From assembly GCA_002104535.1 (NCBI GenBank), contig NBOG01000005.1, positions 124,001 through 188,000 on the forward strand: DNA of 64,000 nucleotides, read 5' to 3'. Position 1 is the first letter of the stretch. The number at the start of each line of letters is the position of its first letter. Both the position numbers and the translations under genes were made by a program. Shown piece by piece: positions 55,589 to 63,895 of the stretch. Source of the stretch: Cognaticolwellia sediminilitoris (GTDB lineage: Bacteria; Pseudomonadota; Gammaproteobacteria; Enterobacterales; Alteromonadaceae). Below the pieces are notes generated by a model that was not told the DNA's origin, searched no databases, and saw only the letters and a list, made by a program, of their open reading frames with translations.

Positions 55589-56728
55589 ATGAATAATAAA
55601 TTACGTTATATTGGTTTAATGTCTGGCACAAGTGCAGACGGTATTGATCTCGCACTAGTAGAGTTTGATGATAACCTTTCGGAACAAGCCAATGGTGCTA
55701 ATTTAACTGCCAGCTACTACCAAGCTTATGATAATGACACTCAAGAAAAAATCATGGCTTTGTACAACCCTGGTAATAACGAACTCGATCGTGCTGGCAG
55801 CTTAGATATCGAACTCGCCAAACAATTCAGTAAAGCAATAAAAGAACTTTTAGTACAAGAAAATTTAACCGCAGCAGGTATCACCGCAATCGGCTGTCAT
55901 GGCCAAACCATTCGTCACCGCCCAATTAAAAGTCAATATGCAACCAACCCATTTACCTTACAAATTGGTTGTTTACAGACCTTAGCAGTATTAACCGGTA
56001 TTCGTGTCATTGGTGACTTTAGAACCAAAGACATTGCGCTAGGTGGTCAAGGTGCACCTTTAGTTCCTGCTTTTCACCAAGCTATTTTTGCCTCAAATCA
56101 AAACGATGTCTTTGTCGTCAATATTGGCGGAATCGCGAACATTACCTTTTTACCTAAAAATGCCCCGGATAAAACCATTGGTTTTGATACCGGTCCTGGA
56201 AATGCGTTAATGGATTATTGGTATAGCCAACATCAAGCAGGCCGTTATGATCCAAAAGGCCAATGGGCCAGTTCAGGTAGCATTTGCTCTGCTTTACTGA
56301 GTAAAATGTTAAGCGACCCTTATTTTCAACATCCTGCCCCTAAAAGTACCGGTCGTGAATATTTTAATGCCCTATGGTTAAGTCAATTTACCGAACAAAT
56401 CACATTAAATCCTGCCGACATTCAAGCAACATTAACGGCATTAACGGCCGAAACTATTGCCCAAGAAATTAGCCAACTAAGTACGAAGTCTGACGTATAC
56501 ATTTGTGGTGGCGGCATTGAAAATAACTACCTAGTTTCATTATTAAATCAAAAACTTAGTGGCCATAAAATAGTGAATACTCATACAAAAAACATAAATA
56601 GTGATTCATTAGAGGCGATGGCTTTTGCTTGGTTAGCCTTAGCTTTTGATAAAAATATTTACGGCAACATCCCAGCAGTAACGGGGGCTAGCAAGCACAC
56701 CGTTTTAGGTATGAGTGTCAATCCTTAA
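55589..56728 (+). CDS. anmK: Anhydro-N-acetylmuramic acid kinase AnmK
   Basis: AnmK phosphorylates and opens anhydroMurNAc during peptidoglycan recycling. The 379-residue protein begins YIGLMSGTSADGIDLALVEF and has the GCHGQTIRHRP, GDFRTKDIALGGQGAPLVP and GFDTGPGNALMDYW motifs of this ASKHA kinase, ending in VTGASKHTVLGM. The ATG at 55589 is taken because it starts right after the M23 gene stop; an earlier in-frame ATG at 55520 lies inside that gene. Confidence 0.95.
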   Translation: MNNKLRYIGLMSGTSADGIDLALVEFDDNLSEQANGANLTASYYQAYDNDTQEKIMALYNPGNNELDRAGSLDIELAKQFSKAIKELLVQENLTAAGITAIGCHGQTIRHRPIKSQYATNPFTLQIGCLQTLAVLTGIRVIGDFRTKDIALGGQGAPLVPAFHQAIFASNQNDVFVVNIGGIANITFLPKNAPDKTIGFDTGPGNALMDYWYSQHQAGRYDPKGQWASSGSICSALLSKMLSDPYFQHPAPKSTGREYFNALWLSQFTEQITLNPADIQATLTALTAETIAQEISQLSTKSDVYICGGGIENNYLVSLLNQKLSGHKIVNTHTKNINSDSLEAMAFAWLALAFDKNIYGNIPAVTGASKHTVLGMSVNP

Positions 56729-56907
56729 AAACTACTAGATTTGAATAGTTTTCTCTTTATAATAACCTGTTCCTGTCGAAAAAAAGCACTTCATCTGCAG
56801 AATATTTGAACTATCCTTAAGATAGGTTTTCTAAGTAATCAGATAGAAATTTAGTTTGCTTAATCGAATGCACTGTTCGATGTTCGACAACAAACGAGGA
56901 GGAAACG

Positions 56908-57099
56908 ATGGAATTTAATGATATTCATATTGGTATGAAATGCGGTAGTAAAAAAGGTAGCGGTACAGTTACTTGGATTGATGGTTCAACCCGCACAATT
57001 TATATGGCAAATACCGATAGCAACAACAGTTTTGAAGTTGGCTTTGAAGAGCTTATTGAAGATCCCCAAGCGCATAATAAAGAAGATGCTTACTATTAA
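56908..57099 (+). CDS. Small acidic hypothetical protein
   Basis: A 63-residue protein with a very strong ribosome site (GAGGAGG six bases before the ATG) and its own terminator, so it is very likely expressed. The sequence reads like a small beta barrel: IHIGMKCGSKKGSGTVTWID, STRTIYMANTDS, then an acidic tail. I do not recognise a family. It lies alone between anmK and a TIGR01777 gene. Confidence 0.75.
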   Translation: MEFNDIHIGMKCGSKKGSGTVTWIDGSTRTIYMANTDSNNSFEVGFEELIEDPQAHNKEDAYY

Positions 57100-57130
57100 G
57101 TCTCACAAGGTGACTTTTGTAGTAATAAAT

Positions 57131-57153
57131 TAGCTCCCGTGGGAGCTTTTTTA
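57131..57153 (+). terminator. Terminator of the small ORF
   Basis: AGCTCCC and GGGAGCT form a tight stem with a short GT loop, followed by six T residues, 32 bp after the stop. Confidence 0.88.
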
Positions 57154-57282
57154 TTGCCTAAAATTTATTTATAACCTAATTTAAATTTTGGATTATATGA
57201 TCCAAAAATAGGCATCGAACGTATTTCTAGTTTAAATATGCATATTGATAATTAAAGTTAAGTTAAACCTAGCCTAGGAGTT

Positions 57283-58185
57283 ATGGTGAATATTCTCATT
57301 ACCGGCGGAAGTGGCCTCATTGGTCAAGCGTTGATTAAGCACCTGAATGCCGATCGCATAATGGTCTTATCACGTAATCCTGCCAAAGCGGCTAAAATTT
57401 TACCCAACAATGTTGAATTAATACCTACCCTAGACAATGTTGACTTTAACAAGTTAGATGTCGTTATTAACTTGGCAGGCGAAGCCATTGTTAACAAGCG
57501 ATGGACAAAATCACAGAAAGAAGTTATTTGCCAAAGTCGATGGAAAACAACACAAACGTTGGTCGAAAAAATACAAGCAGCAGAGACACCACCCAGTTGT
57601 CTGATTTCAGGTAGTGCTATCGGCTTTTATGGTCGCCAAGATTCATCAGCAATAGATGAAAACCATAAAGAAATACATCACGAGTTCAGTCATCACCTTT
57701 GCCAAAAGTGGGAAGAAATCGCACTTCAGGCAGAATCTAGCGAAACGCGTGTTTGTATCTTAAGAACGGGTATCGTTTTATCAAAAAATGGCGGCGCATT
57801 AAAAAAAATGCTGCCGGCATTTAAACTCGGATTGGGTGGACCAATAGCCAGTGGCCAACAGTTTATGTCATGGATACATATTGAAGATATGGTCGCTGTG
57901 ATATTAGCAGCAATTTATCAAACGTCACTCTCAGGCGTCATTAATGCAACGGCACCTATGCCAGTATCAAACCAAGAATTTTCCGAAACTTTAAGTGAAG
58001 TATTAAACAGGCCATGTTGGTTTACAGTCCCAAGCTTTATGTTACGATTTTTAATGGGTGAATCTGCCGACTTATTGATTTTTGGCCAAAACGTTATACC
58101 TGGAAAATTACTGAAAAATCACTTTACGTTTGAATATCCTACTTTACACATAGCCTTAAAACAGCTATTAATAAGCTCCCATTAA
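57283..58185 (+). CDS. TIGR01777 NAD(P)-dependent epimerase-like protein (YfcH type)
   Basis: A 300-residue extended SDR protein of the YfcH/SDR39U1 family. The Rossmann loop is ILITGGSGLIGQAL, then VINLAGEAIVNKRWT and the active-site region SGSAIGFYGRQDS, followed by RTGIVLSKNGGALKKMLPAFKLGLGG and SWIHIEDM. The C-terminal DUF1731 segment is present. Substrate unknown. Start codon at 57283 (GTG/ATG region) has AGGAG upstream; the next in-frame Met is not better. Confidence 0.92.
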   Translation: MVNILITGGSGLIGQALIKHLNADRIMVLSRNPAKAAKILPNNVELIPTLDNVDFNKLDVVINLAGEAIVNKRWTKSQKEVICQSRWKTTQTLVEKIQAAETPPSCLISGSAIGFYGRQDSSAIDENHKEIHHEFSHHLCQKWEEIALQAESSETRVCILRTGIVLSKNGGALKKMLPAFKLGLGGPIASGQQFMSWIHIEDMVAVILAAIYQTSLSGVINATAPMPVSNQEFSETLSEVLNRPCWFTVPSFMLRFLMGESADLLIFGQNVIPGKLLKNHFTFEYPTLHIALKQLLISSH

Positions 58186-58212
58186 AAACTATAATATGAA
58201 ATAGGTTAACTA

Positions 58213-58608
58213 TTGAAAACAGAATTCACCCCACATGGCGATTGCAGTTTTATAGTAGAAGATAATCTTATTACTATTGATGCCACGGGACCATGGAATC
58301 TAGAGTTTTTCAAAAATATGCACCGTGATCTAGGGCACATCATTACTCACAACGTAGATTATCATAACTTTGCGATATTATTGATATTCAGGGGTGACTC
58401 TTTAGCCGCCCAAGATGGCTTAGATTATCATTTACACTTAGTAAGCAAGGGCACAACTAAAGCGTTAGCAATGCATGTTACATCAAGCGAATCACCGCTA
58501 GTAACGCAAAGTATTTTCAAAAAGCTATATGATAAAGCGGGTCTTAAAAATCAAGTTTTTGATGATATTGAGCTCGCAAAAAGCTGGTTAAAATCACATC
58601 TATCTTAG
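58213..58608 (+). CDS. Hypothetical protein, STAS/SpoIIAA-like
   Basis: A 131-residue cytoplasmic protein starting at TTG with AGG about eight bases upstream. Its alternating strand-helix pattern (NLITIDATGPWNLEFFKNMHRDL, HNFAILLIFRGDSLAAQDG, and a final VFDDIELAKSWLKSH) recalls SpoIIAA-like STAS proteins, whose last helix often ends in AxxWL. Assignment is tentative. It is 27 bp after the TIGR01777 gene, so probably in one transcript. Confidence 0.6.
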   Translation: MKTEFTPHGDCSFIVEDNLITIDATGPWNLEFFKNMHRDLGHIITHNVDYHNFAILLIFRGDSLAAQDGLDYHLHLVSKGTTKALAMHVTSSESPLVTQSIFKKLYDKAGLKNQVFDDIELAKSWLKSHLS

Positions 58609-58775
58609 TTTCCACAACTCCCTTCTCTGCAATAAAAAAATTCCTGAATGACTGAACTTTATTACATTGCATTAAAGCGTTAATTCGATATTTCACCTCA
58701 GCTCAATGCAGGTGAGGCCAATCGAAGAGTAGACTATAAAGTATACGTGCCGGTAAAAGTCATAGATTAGAAATT

Positions 58776-58810
58776 AAAAGTAATAGAGAACAGAGCTCCC
58801 TATTACTTTT
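58776..58810. terminator. Bidirectional hairpin between convergent genes
   Basis: AAAAGTAATAG and CTATTACTTTT form a perfect 11-bp stem with a 13-base loop. A-rich and T-rich flanks allow use by both the hypothetical gene and the yiaA-like gene. Confidence 0.75.
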
Positions 58811-58818
58811 TATCTTAC

Positions 58819-59262
58819 TTATTCAGTAATCAACTCTTCTTGCAATGACTCTTCCGTAATCGATTCTCGTGACCCGAAGGCTTGTGCATCGCGGACGTTT
58901 TTTTGTACGGTAACCGCAGCAAACATACTTAATACATAAGCCATGGCATAAAAGCCCTTTTCACTAAGCAACAATTCAGCATTAATTAAACCTATCGTTA
59001 GTAACGCAATAGAAATACCGGCAGATGCCCATGAAATAATGAAATACATTTTTGATGTGGCGATACCCTCTGCTTTGTCACGAATGGTTTTCTGTAAAGA
59101 CACCATCGAGAATAAACCATATAAAATAATACATAAATAATAGCCTTTTTCGTTCAGAGCCATTTCAGCATTGAATAGGCCTAATCCATAGGCTCCTGCG
59201 CCAATGATTAACGCGACAATTGAGGCTAAAGTATAAGACTTTGTTGGGGCTTGAAGTTCCAT
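58819..59262 (-). CDS. YiaA/YiaB-family inner membrane protein
   Basis: A 147-residue protein with four TM helices arranged as two copies of the YiaAB two-helix domain. The repeats are obvious: YGLGLFNAEMALNEKGYY then LTIGLINAELLLSEKGFYAM. Both are followed by a charged RDKA/RDAQ turn. The role of the family is unknown. The ATG at 59262 follows AAGGAA; an upstream ATG at 59301 would add 13 lysine-rich residues. Confidence 0.88.
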   Translation of the reverse strand: MELQAPTKSYTLASIVALIIGAGAYGLGLFNAEMALNEKGYYLCIILYGLFSMVSLQKTIRDKAEGIATSKMYFIISWASAGISIALLTIGLINAELLLSEKGFYAMAYVLSMFAAVTVQKNVRDAQAFGSRESITEESLQEELITE

Positions 59263-59396
59263 GATTTTTTTCCTTTTGGTCTTTTTATTAAGTTGTTGCA
59301 CTGTTACTACACTAACTCTTGGTGGATTTAAAATAAACCACAGTAATATTTGTAGTAGGTATCACTACGTAAGGTATATAAATACAATACCTTCCA

Positions 59397-60191
59397 CTAA
59401 AGATCCGTTATTGCGCCATCTTCATATAAATTCACGCTATGTTGGGCTAACTGATTTTGGTCTAAGTAATTGTGAATAGACCCAAACGTTGCCGTAGCAA
59501 TTTTTCCTTTATGGTCTTTAGTCGTAACATCATCCATTAGCATTGAACCAAGCATCAGTTTGAAGCGGCTTGTTCTCACGCGCTGAGCAGTAAAGTGTTC
59601 ACGAGCATTTGCTTTAAGCTTGTCAACATCAGTCGTTTGATAAATAGCGGCATTAAGCATATCAAGTGTGTGTTCTGTACAATTTTGTAATTGGCTATTC
59701 ATCGGATTAGAAATCACCGAGTATTTAGGGTTATGTAAGTCAGCATTTTTGCCCGTTGCAATCAATTCAATCAGCCGTGTTTGCATTTCATCACTAGGAA
59801 TAATAATCCCGGCTTTTAAGGCTTGTGCACCCCAGAAAAAATCAACGGGATAGTCTTGTACAAGTTCGCTTTTATTTAATTTTCCATCAACCTGATACAA
59901 ATTGTGTATCGCATACCCTTGTGCTATTTCACCGTTGTTTAATGTAATATCTGAATAAACAGCGATAGCGGTATGGGTATAATGAATACCTTTAGGTAAG
60001 TCCTTTTCAGGCCTGCCAACTCGAGCAATGATAAAAGCTCTTGCACCTTGAGCTGCAGCATACTTTTCAACATCTTTAGCAAATTTAACTATTTTTTCCG
60101 GTGCAAAAGTGGCTTGTTCGCTCGACTGGCTTCCAGCCCAAGTAGGTACACTAAATAAGCCAAACAGGATAAATATATTTAAAAATTTCAT
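59397..60191 (-). CDS. DUF2145 family exported protein
   Basis: A 264-residue protein with a signal peptide (cleavage near TWA-GSQ). The DUF2145 pattern is seen in FAKDVEKYAAAQGARAFIIARVGRP, GIHYTHTAIAVYS and the QNCTEHTLDMLNAA segment, which together look like an NlpC/P60-related fold with candidate Cys and His residues (NCTEH; HTAIAV). The ATG at 60191 has AAAGGAA upstream. It follows a small exported protein gene, with a hairpin between. Confidence 0.85.
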   Translation of the reverse strand: MKFLNIFILFGLFSVPTWAGSQSSEQATFAPEKIVKFAKDVEKYAAAQGARAFIIARVGRPEKDLPKGIHYTHTAIAVYSDITLNNGEIAQGYAIHNLYQVDGKLNKSELVQDYPVDFFWGAQALKAGIIIPSDEMQTRLIELIATGKNADLHNPKYSVISNPMNSQLQNCTEHTLDMLNAAIYQTTDVDKLKANAREHFTAQRVRTSRFKLMLGSMLMDDVTTKDHKGKIATATFGSIHNYLDQNQLAQHSVNLYEDGAITDL

Positions 60192-60210
60192 GGTTCTATT
60201 CCTTTTTAAA

Positions 60211-60244
60211 ATAAAAGCTGCCAAACAAAGTTGGCAGCTTTTAT
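60211..60244 (-). terminator. Hairpin between the small exported protein and DUF2145 genes
   Basis: AAAAGCTGCCAA pairs with TTGGCAGCTTTT around CAAAG, in the 53-bp gap. It has T-rich flanks and could attenuate readthrough into the DUF2145 gene. Confidence 0.7.
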
Positions 60245-60610
60245 TTATTGGTTTCGATAAACGGTTTTTTCTTGTTGAACAATGATCACTTTGTTTGGTG
60301 CAGGATCGGCGGTTATTGTGGTTTCAGTAATTACTAATGGTCCATAATGAGAGTGTTTACTGGTTGCATCAGCGATAGATGCTCCAGCATTAGCACTGAC
60401 TACTACGCCTGTTAATGCCACGCTTCCGGCGATCACTAACGGCACAGCAACCACTGCACTAGCTACCTTAGCCGTTGATACAGCACCATGACCAACAGCT
60501 AGTACTGAATGTTTACTGGCTTGCCCACTATGCTGAGTTGAATCTTTCGCTTGAACCGTGACAGATGTAACAGTTAGCGTTAACACTAAAGCTATTGTTG
60601 TAAGTTTCAT
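60245..60610 (-). CDS. Small exported hypothetical protein
   Basis: A 121-residue protein with signal peptide (cleavage near VQA-KDS), a histidine/serine-rich stretch (STQHSGQASKHS), a hydrophobic alanine/valine-rich segment (about residues 45-75) that may be a TM or amyloid-like helix, and a polar tail. I do not recognise the family. The AAAGGAAG ribosome site is strong. It is upstream of the DUF2145 gene in the same direction and divergent from an XRE regulator. Confidence 0.75.
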   Translation of the reverse strand: MKLTTIALVLTLTVTSVTVQAKDSTQHSGQASKHSVLAVGHGAVSTAKVASAVVAVPLVIAGSVALTGVVVSANAGASIADATSKHSHYGPLVITETTITADPAPNKVIIVQQEKTVYRNQ

Positions 60611-60767
60611 TGTGCTTCCTTTTAATTGATGACTTATCGATGTAACGAAGCAGACATTAAGCTTTAGTATTTAATAGGTAAACACTCTTGTGTTATGTAT
60701 ACTCTTTTGACACTTTTGGTATAGTTAAATAATACCTTATTGAGTTTTTTTAATGTTTAGGAAACGT

Positions 60768-61499
60768 ATGAGTCAAATAAGTCAGGTGAATAAAACGTTG
60801 AAGCAACTGCTAAGACAGCAGCAAATCACCTATAAAGATATTGCGGCTAAATTGAACATGAGCGAAGCCAATATCAAACGTATTTTTTCCACACAAAGCT
60901 TCACATTACAACGCCTTGAACAGCTTTGTGATATTTTACAAATGAGCCTGTCAGATTTATTTGCCTTAACTGAAAAGCAAGTACAGCAAATTAGTCAATT
61001 ATCTACTGAACAAGAAAATGAGCTATTAGCCGATCCCAAATTATTGCTAGTAGCAGTATGTGTGCGTGACTCATGGAAGTTTGAAGAGATCATTGATTAC
61101 TACGATATTGATAAACATCAATGTATTCAGCTTTTGGCGAGGCTAGATAAACTTAAAATAATCGACTTACTGCCTAATAATCATTTTAAATCGCTAATTG
61201 CCCAAGACTTTCGCTGGATCCCTGGTGGTCCATTAGAAAGGTTTATGGAACAAGAAGTCTTGGTGAAATTCATGGCGCCTAAACAAAATGAAAAATGGCT
61301 GTTTCGTTTCTATCTGCGCGGACGTTACTCACAAACATCTATTGATATAATCCAACGTAAATTAAATCAATTAACCAAAGAAGCCGCAGTGTTGAATCTA
61401 GAAGATGCTGATTTACCTTTAGATAAACGCCAACAAATCGGCTTACTCATGGCTATGCGCCCATGGGAGCCATCGTTGTTTGAAAAAATGCGTAAATAA
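60768..61499 (+). CDS. XRE-family transcriptional regulator
   Basis: A 243-residue regulator with an N-terminal Cro/C1-type HTH (about residues 10-65; ITYKDIAAKLNMSEANIKRIF) and a C-terminal domain of ~175 residues of unknown ligand. The ATG at 60768 is preferred because TAGGAAA precedes it; an ATG at 60753 adds MFRKR. It is divergent from the small exported protein and DUF2145 genes, and so may control them. Confidence 0.85.
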   Translation: MSQISQVNKTLKQLLRQQQITYKDIAAKLNMSEANIKRIFSTQSFTLQRLEQLCDILQMSLSDLFALTEKQVQQISQLSTEQENELLADPKLLLVAVCVRDSWKFEEIIDYYDIDKHQCIQLLARLDKLKIIDLLPNNHFKSLIAQDFRWIPGGPLERFMEQEVLVKFMAPKQNEKWLFRFYLRGRYSQTSIDIIQRKLNQLTKEAAVLNLEDADLPLDKRQQIGLLMAMRPWEPSLFEKMRK

Positions 61500-61557
61500 A
61501 GGCGCTTTAACTTTATTTAAGCAGTTAAACTCACCTACCTATATTATTGCAAGACAT

Positions 61558-61582
61558 AAAAAAAGCCGCTAAAGCGGCTTTT
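61558..61582. terminator. Bidirectional terminator between XRE gene and ssb
   Basis: AAAAGCCGCT and AGCGGCTTTT form a tight palindromic stem with A/T runs on both sides, serving two convergent genes. Confidence 0.88.
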
Positions 61583-61618
61583 GAAGGTATTTTTCAACAT
61601 TTTATTTTTTGTCTTTGG

Positions 61619-62305
61619 CTAGAATGGAATGTCGTCATCAAAGTCGATAGTTGGTTCTTGAGGATTTACTTTAGGAGCATTCTGCTGAAAACCACCGCCT
61701 TGCTGTGGAGCAGCTTGCTGATTGAATCCACCACCTTGTTGTGGCGCTGCTTGTTGATTAAATCCACTGCCTTGTTGAGGTGCTGCTTGTTGCTGGAATC
61801 CACCTGAAGATTGAGCAGGTTTATTGTATGCTTGTTGAGGTGCCGCTTGTTGATTGAACCCTCCACTTTGCTGTGGTGCTGCTGCTTGTTGTTGGAAGCC
61901 ACCAGACTGTTGTGGTGCTTGTTGATTAAAACTACCACCAGCACCTGCACCACTACCACCGCGAGAATCTAGCATTTGCATCGTACCGTTAAAGCCTTGT
62001 ACCACGATTTCAGTAGTATATTGATCTTGCCCTTGTTGGTTTTGCCACTTACGAGTTTGCAAAGCACCTTCAATATAAACTTTAGAACCTTTCTTTAAAT
62101 ATTCACCAGCGATTTCAGCTAGTTTTCCGAACATTACCACACGGTGCCATTCTGTTTTTTCTTTTTGTTCACCCGTTTGCTTGTCTTTCCAGCTTTCAGA
62201 CGTTGCAATAGTGAGGTTAGCTACACCGCCACCATTAGGCATGAAACGCACCTCAGGATCTTTACCTAAGTTACCTAAAATTATTACTTTATTGACACCA
62301 GCCAT
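61619..62305 (-). CDS. ssb: Single-stranded DNA-binding protein
   Basis: SSB coats ssDNA in replication and repair. The 228-residue protein has a full OB domain (about residues 1-110: [47 protein letters not shown]) and the acidic C-terminal tip DFDDDIPF that binds partner proteins. The linker (about 118-215) is a Gln/Gly/Ala-rich repeat of [11 protein letters not shown]-like units, longer than in E. coli SSB (178 total). The ATG at 62305 follows AGGA; TTG at 62311 is less likely. It is not beside uvrA, unlike many relatives. Confidence 0.96.
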   Translation of the reverse strand: MAGVNKVIILGNLGKDPEVRFMPNGGGVANLTIATSESWKDKQTGEQKEKTEWHRVVMFGKLAEIAGEYLKKGSKVYIEGALQTRKWQNQQGQDQYTTEIVVQGFNGTMQMLDSRGGSGAGAGGSFNQQAPQQSGGFQQQAAAPQQSGGFNQQAAPQQAYNKPAQSSGGFQQQAAPQQGSGFNQQAAPQQGGGFNQQAAPQQGGGFQQNAPKVNPQEPTIDFDDDIPF

Positions 62306-62324
62306 GAACAAAATCCTATAATTG

Positions 62325-62345
62325 CAGTAAAACTAAACTTTACTG
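62325..62345 (-). promoter_or_regulatory. Inverted repeat upstream of ssb
   Basis: CAGTAAA and TTTACTG flank seven bases, 20 bp before the ssb start. It could be a leader hairpin. It does not fit the LexA pattern CTGT-N8-ACAG. Confidence 0.3.
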
Positions 62346-62480
62346 ATTTAACACTTTCCAAGCATCAGCTTGCTCAGAATATTTATTTTTTATAACAGTT
62401 GAGAGATTCTATCACTACAACTAAAAAATTACGCTAGGTTTACACTATTTTTATAAAATATTTTATCGCTAAAAAGTAAA

Positions 62481-62882
62481 TTAGATTTCAGCAGAAAATA
62501 AGTGTTTTTCCATTTCAACTTTAAGGTCTGCAGGTATTTTTAAAGAGCTTTGATTTTGAAAACAAAAATGCACCATAACCGCTGTGCCAGACGCGCACTT
62601 GATGTCGTTTTGCCATAACTCTTGATAAACATCGAATGATGATCCCCCGATACGACCAATGTAAGTTCGAAGCTCGATCTCTTTGCCATAATATATTTGC
62701 GCATGAAAGGTTACATCGATTTTCGCGAGTATTAATTGCCATTGTTTGACATCTAATTCTGGCATAAACCATTTAAAAACCGGATCTCTAGCGCCTTCAA
62801 ACCATACCGGCACCATAGTATTATTAATATGTCCAAGTGCATCGGTGTCACAAAATCGGGTAGTAATCTTTTGACTAAACAT
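62481..62882 (-). CDS. Acyl-CoA thioesterase (4HBT, hotdog fold)
   Basis: A 133-residue hotdog-fold protein of the 4-hydroxybenzoyl-CoA thioesterase/YbgC-like group. The key segment is TRFCDTDALGHINNTMVPVWFEGAR, where the Asp and the HxNN loop form the active site. The central IDVTFHAQIYYGKEIELRTYIGRIGGSSF is the usual strand set. Likely cleaves short or medium acyl-CoAs; the precise substrate is unknown. Confidence 0.9.
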   Translation of the reverse strand: MFSQKITTRFCDTDALGHINNTMVPVWFEGARDPVFKWFMPELDVKQWQLILAKIDVTFHAQIYYGKEIELRTYIGRIGGSSFDVYQELWQNDIKCASGTAVMVHFCFQNQSSLKIPADLKVEMEKHLFSAEI

Positions 62883-63041
62883 AAAAGCCCTTCGTAAAGA
62901 AAAATAATCTGCACATTCTACAGAGATTTTTCAACAAGGAAATTAAATTAGTCTCATCCCAATTCATTACTTTAATTGGTATCAGTTTGTTGTATGCTGA
63001 AGCCAGACGAATAAATTAACCAAATCACAGACTTTAGAACT

Positions 63042-63740
63042 ATGACAGATTTTATTGAAGTATACCCAAACGCCTTAAGCCCAGAATTTTGTAAAAAATT
63101 TATCATGGATTTTGACAATAGCCCACATCAAGTTTCGGGTAGAACTGGCAACGGCGTTGATACCACAAAAAAACTCAGCCAAGATATATACCTTAACCAA
63201 CATGCTGAGTTCCAACCGGCCTTGCAAACTATATTACAGACCTGCGGCGATCACATTACCGACTATATTGGTAAATACTTCTTTAGCTTGATCAGTGGAA
63301 TTTCGCTCACCGTTCAGCATCCTGTGACTAAAGAACCGGTGGTATTAACCGTTGATAATTTTGAAGAAGTTGGAAAACCAAATTTATTTAACCTGGTAAG
63401 GTACTTATTCAACTTAGCGCCAATTAACGCCCAACGTTATGAACAAGGTAAAGGTAATTATGGCTACTGGCACTCCGAAATATATCCTCAGCTAGGTGGT
63501 AACAAAGCGCTACACCGTATGTTGCTTTTTATCATTTATTTGAATGATGTTGAAGAAGGTGGCGAAACAGATTTTTACTATCAAGATAAAAGTATTCAAC
63601 CAAAAGCTGGTACTATGATTATCGCGCCTTGCGGCTTTACCCATACTCATAGAGGTAACATTCCTATTTCTTCAAATAAATATGTATTAACCTCTTGGGT
63701 AAGCTTTAATCCCGCTGAGCAAATATATACCCAAAGTTAG
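63042..63740 (+). CDS. 2OG-Fe(II) oxygenase, prolyl 4-hydroxylase-like
   Basis: A 232-residue dioxygenase using Fe(II) and 2-oxoglutarate. The iron ligands are visible as His and Glu/Asp in YGYWHSEIYP and the distal His in THTHRGNIP, with the double-stranded beta-helix strands MLLFIIYLNDVEEGGETDFYY and IQPKAGTMIIAPCGF between. Such enzymes hydroxylate proline or other residues in proteins or free substrates. Target unknown; the gene stands alone. Confidence 0.88.
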   Translation: MTDFIEVYPNALSPEFCKKFIMDFDNSPHQVSGRTGNGVDTTKKLSQDIYLNQHAEFQPALQTILQTCGDHITDYIGKYFFSLISGISLTVQHPVTKEPVVLTVDNFEEVGKPNLFNLVRYLFNLAPINAQRYEQGKGNYGYWHSEIYPQLGGNKALHRMLLFIIYLNDVEEGGETDFYYQDKSIQPKAGTMIIAPCGFTHTHRGNIPISSNKYVLTSWVSFNPAEQIYTQS

Positions 63741-63895
63741 AGAGAAAATGGAAGTTACAGCAAGTTTCTGCCCTAAAAGTACCTGAAAGGATGAGGTTTT
63801 AAGTTTCAAAGTATAGCCATAAAAAAATATGTATTTTTTAATCTAAGGTAATTATAGATAAACTGCTAAACTGATTTACACGGAGGTCTGATAAG

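Noticed and set aside
61547-61807. 86-codon frame opposite the ssb linker
   Set aside because: It is the complement of the ssb repeat, which produces leucine/tryptophan-rich artefacts, and overlaps the terminator.
61666-61959. 97-codon minus-strand frame within ssb
   Set aside because: It is a frame-shifted reading of the low-complexity repeat; the ssb frame is certain.
62325-62345. LexA (SOS) box upstream of ssb
   Set aside because: The dyad CAGTAAA-N7-TTTACTG does not match CTGT-N8-ACAG.
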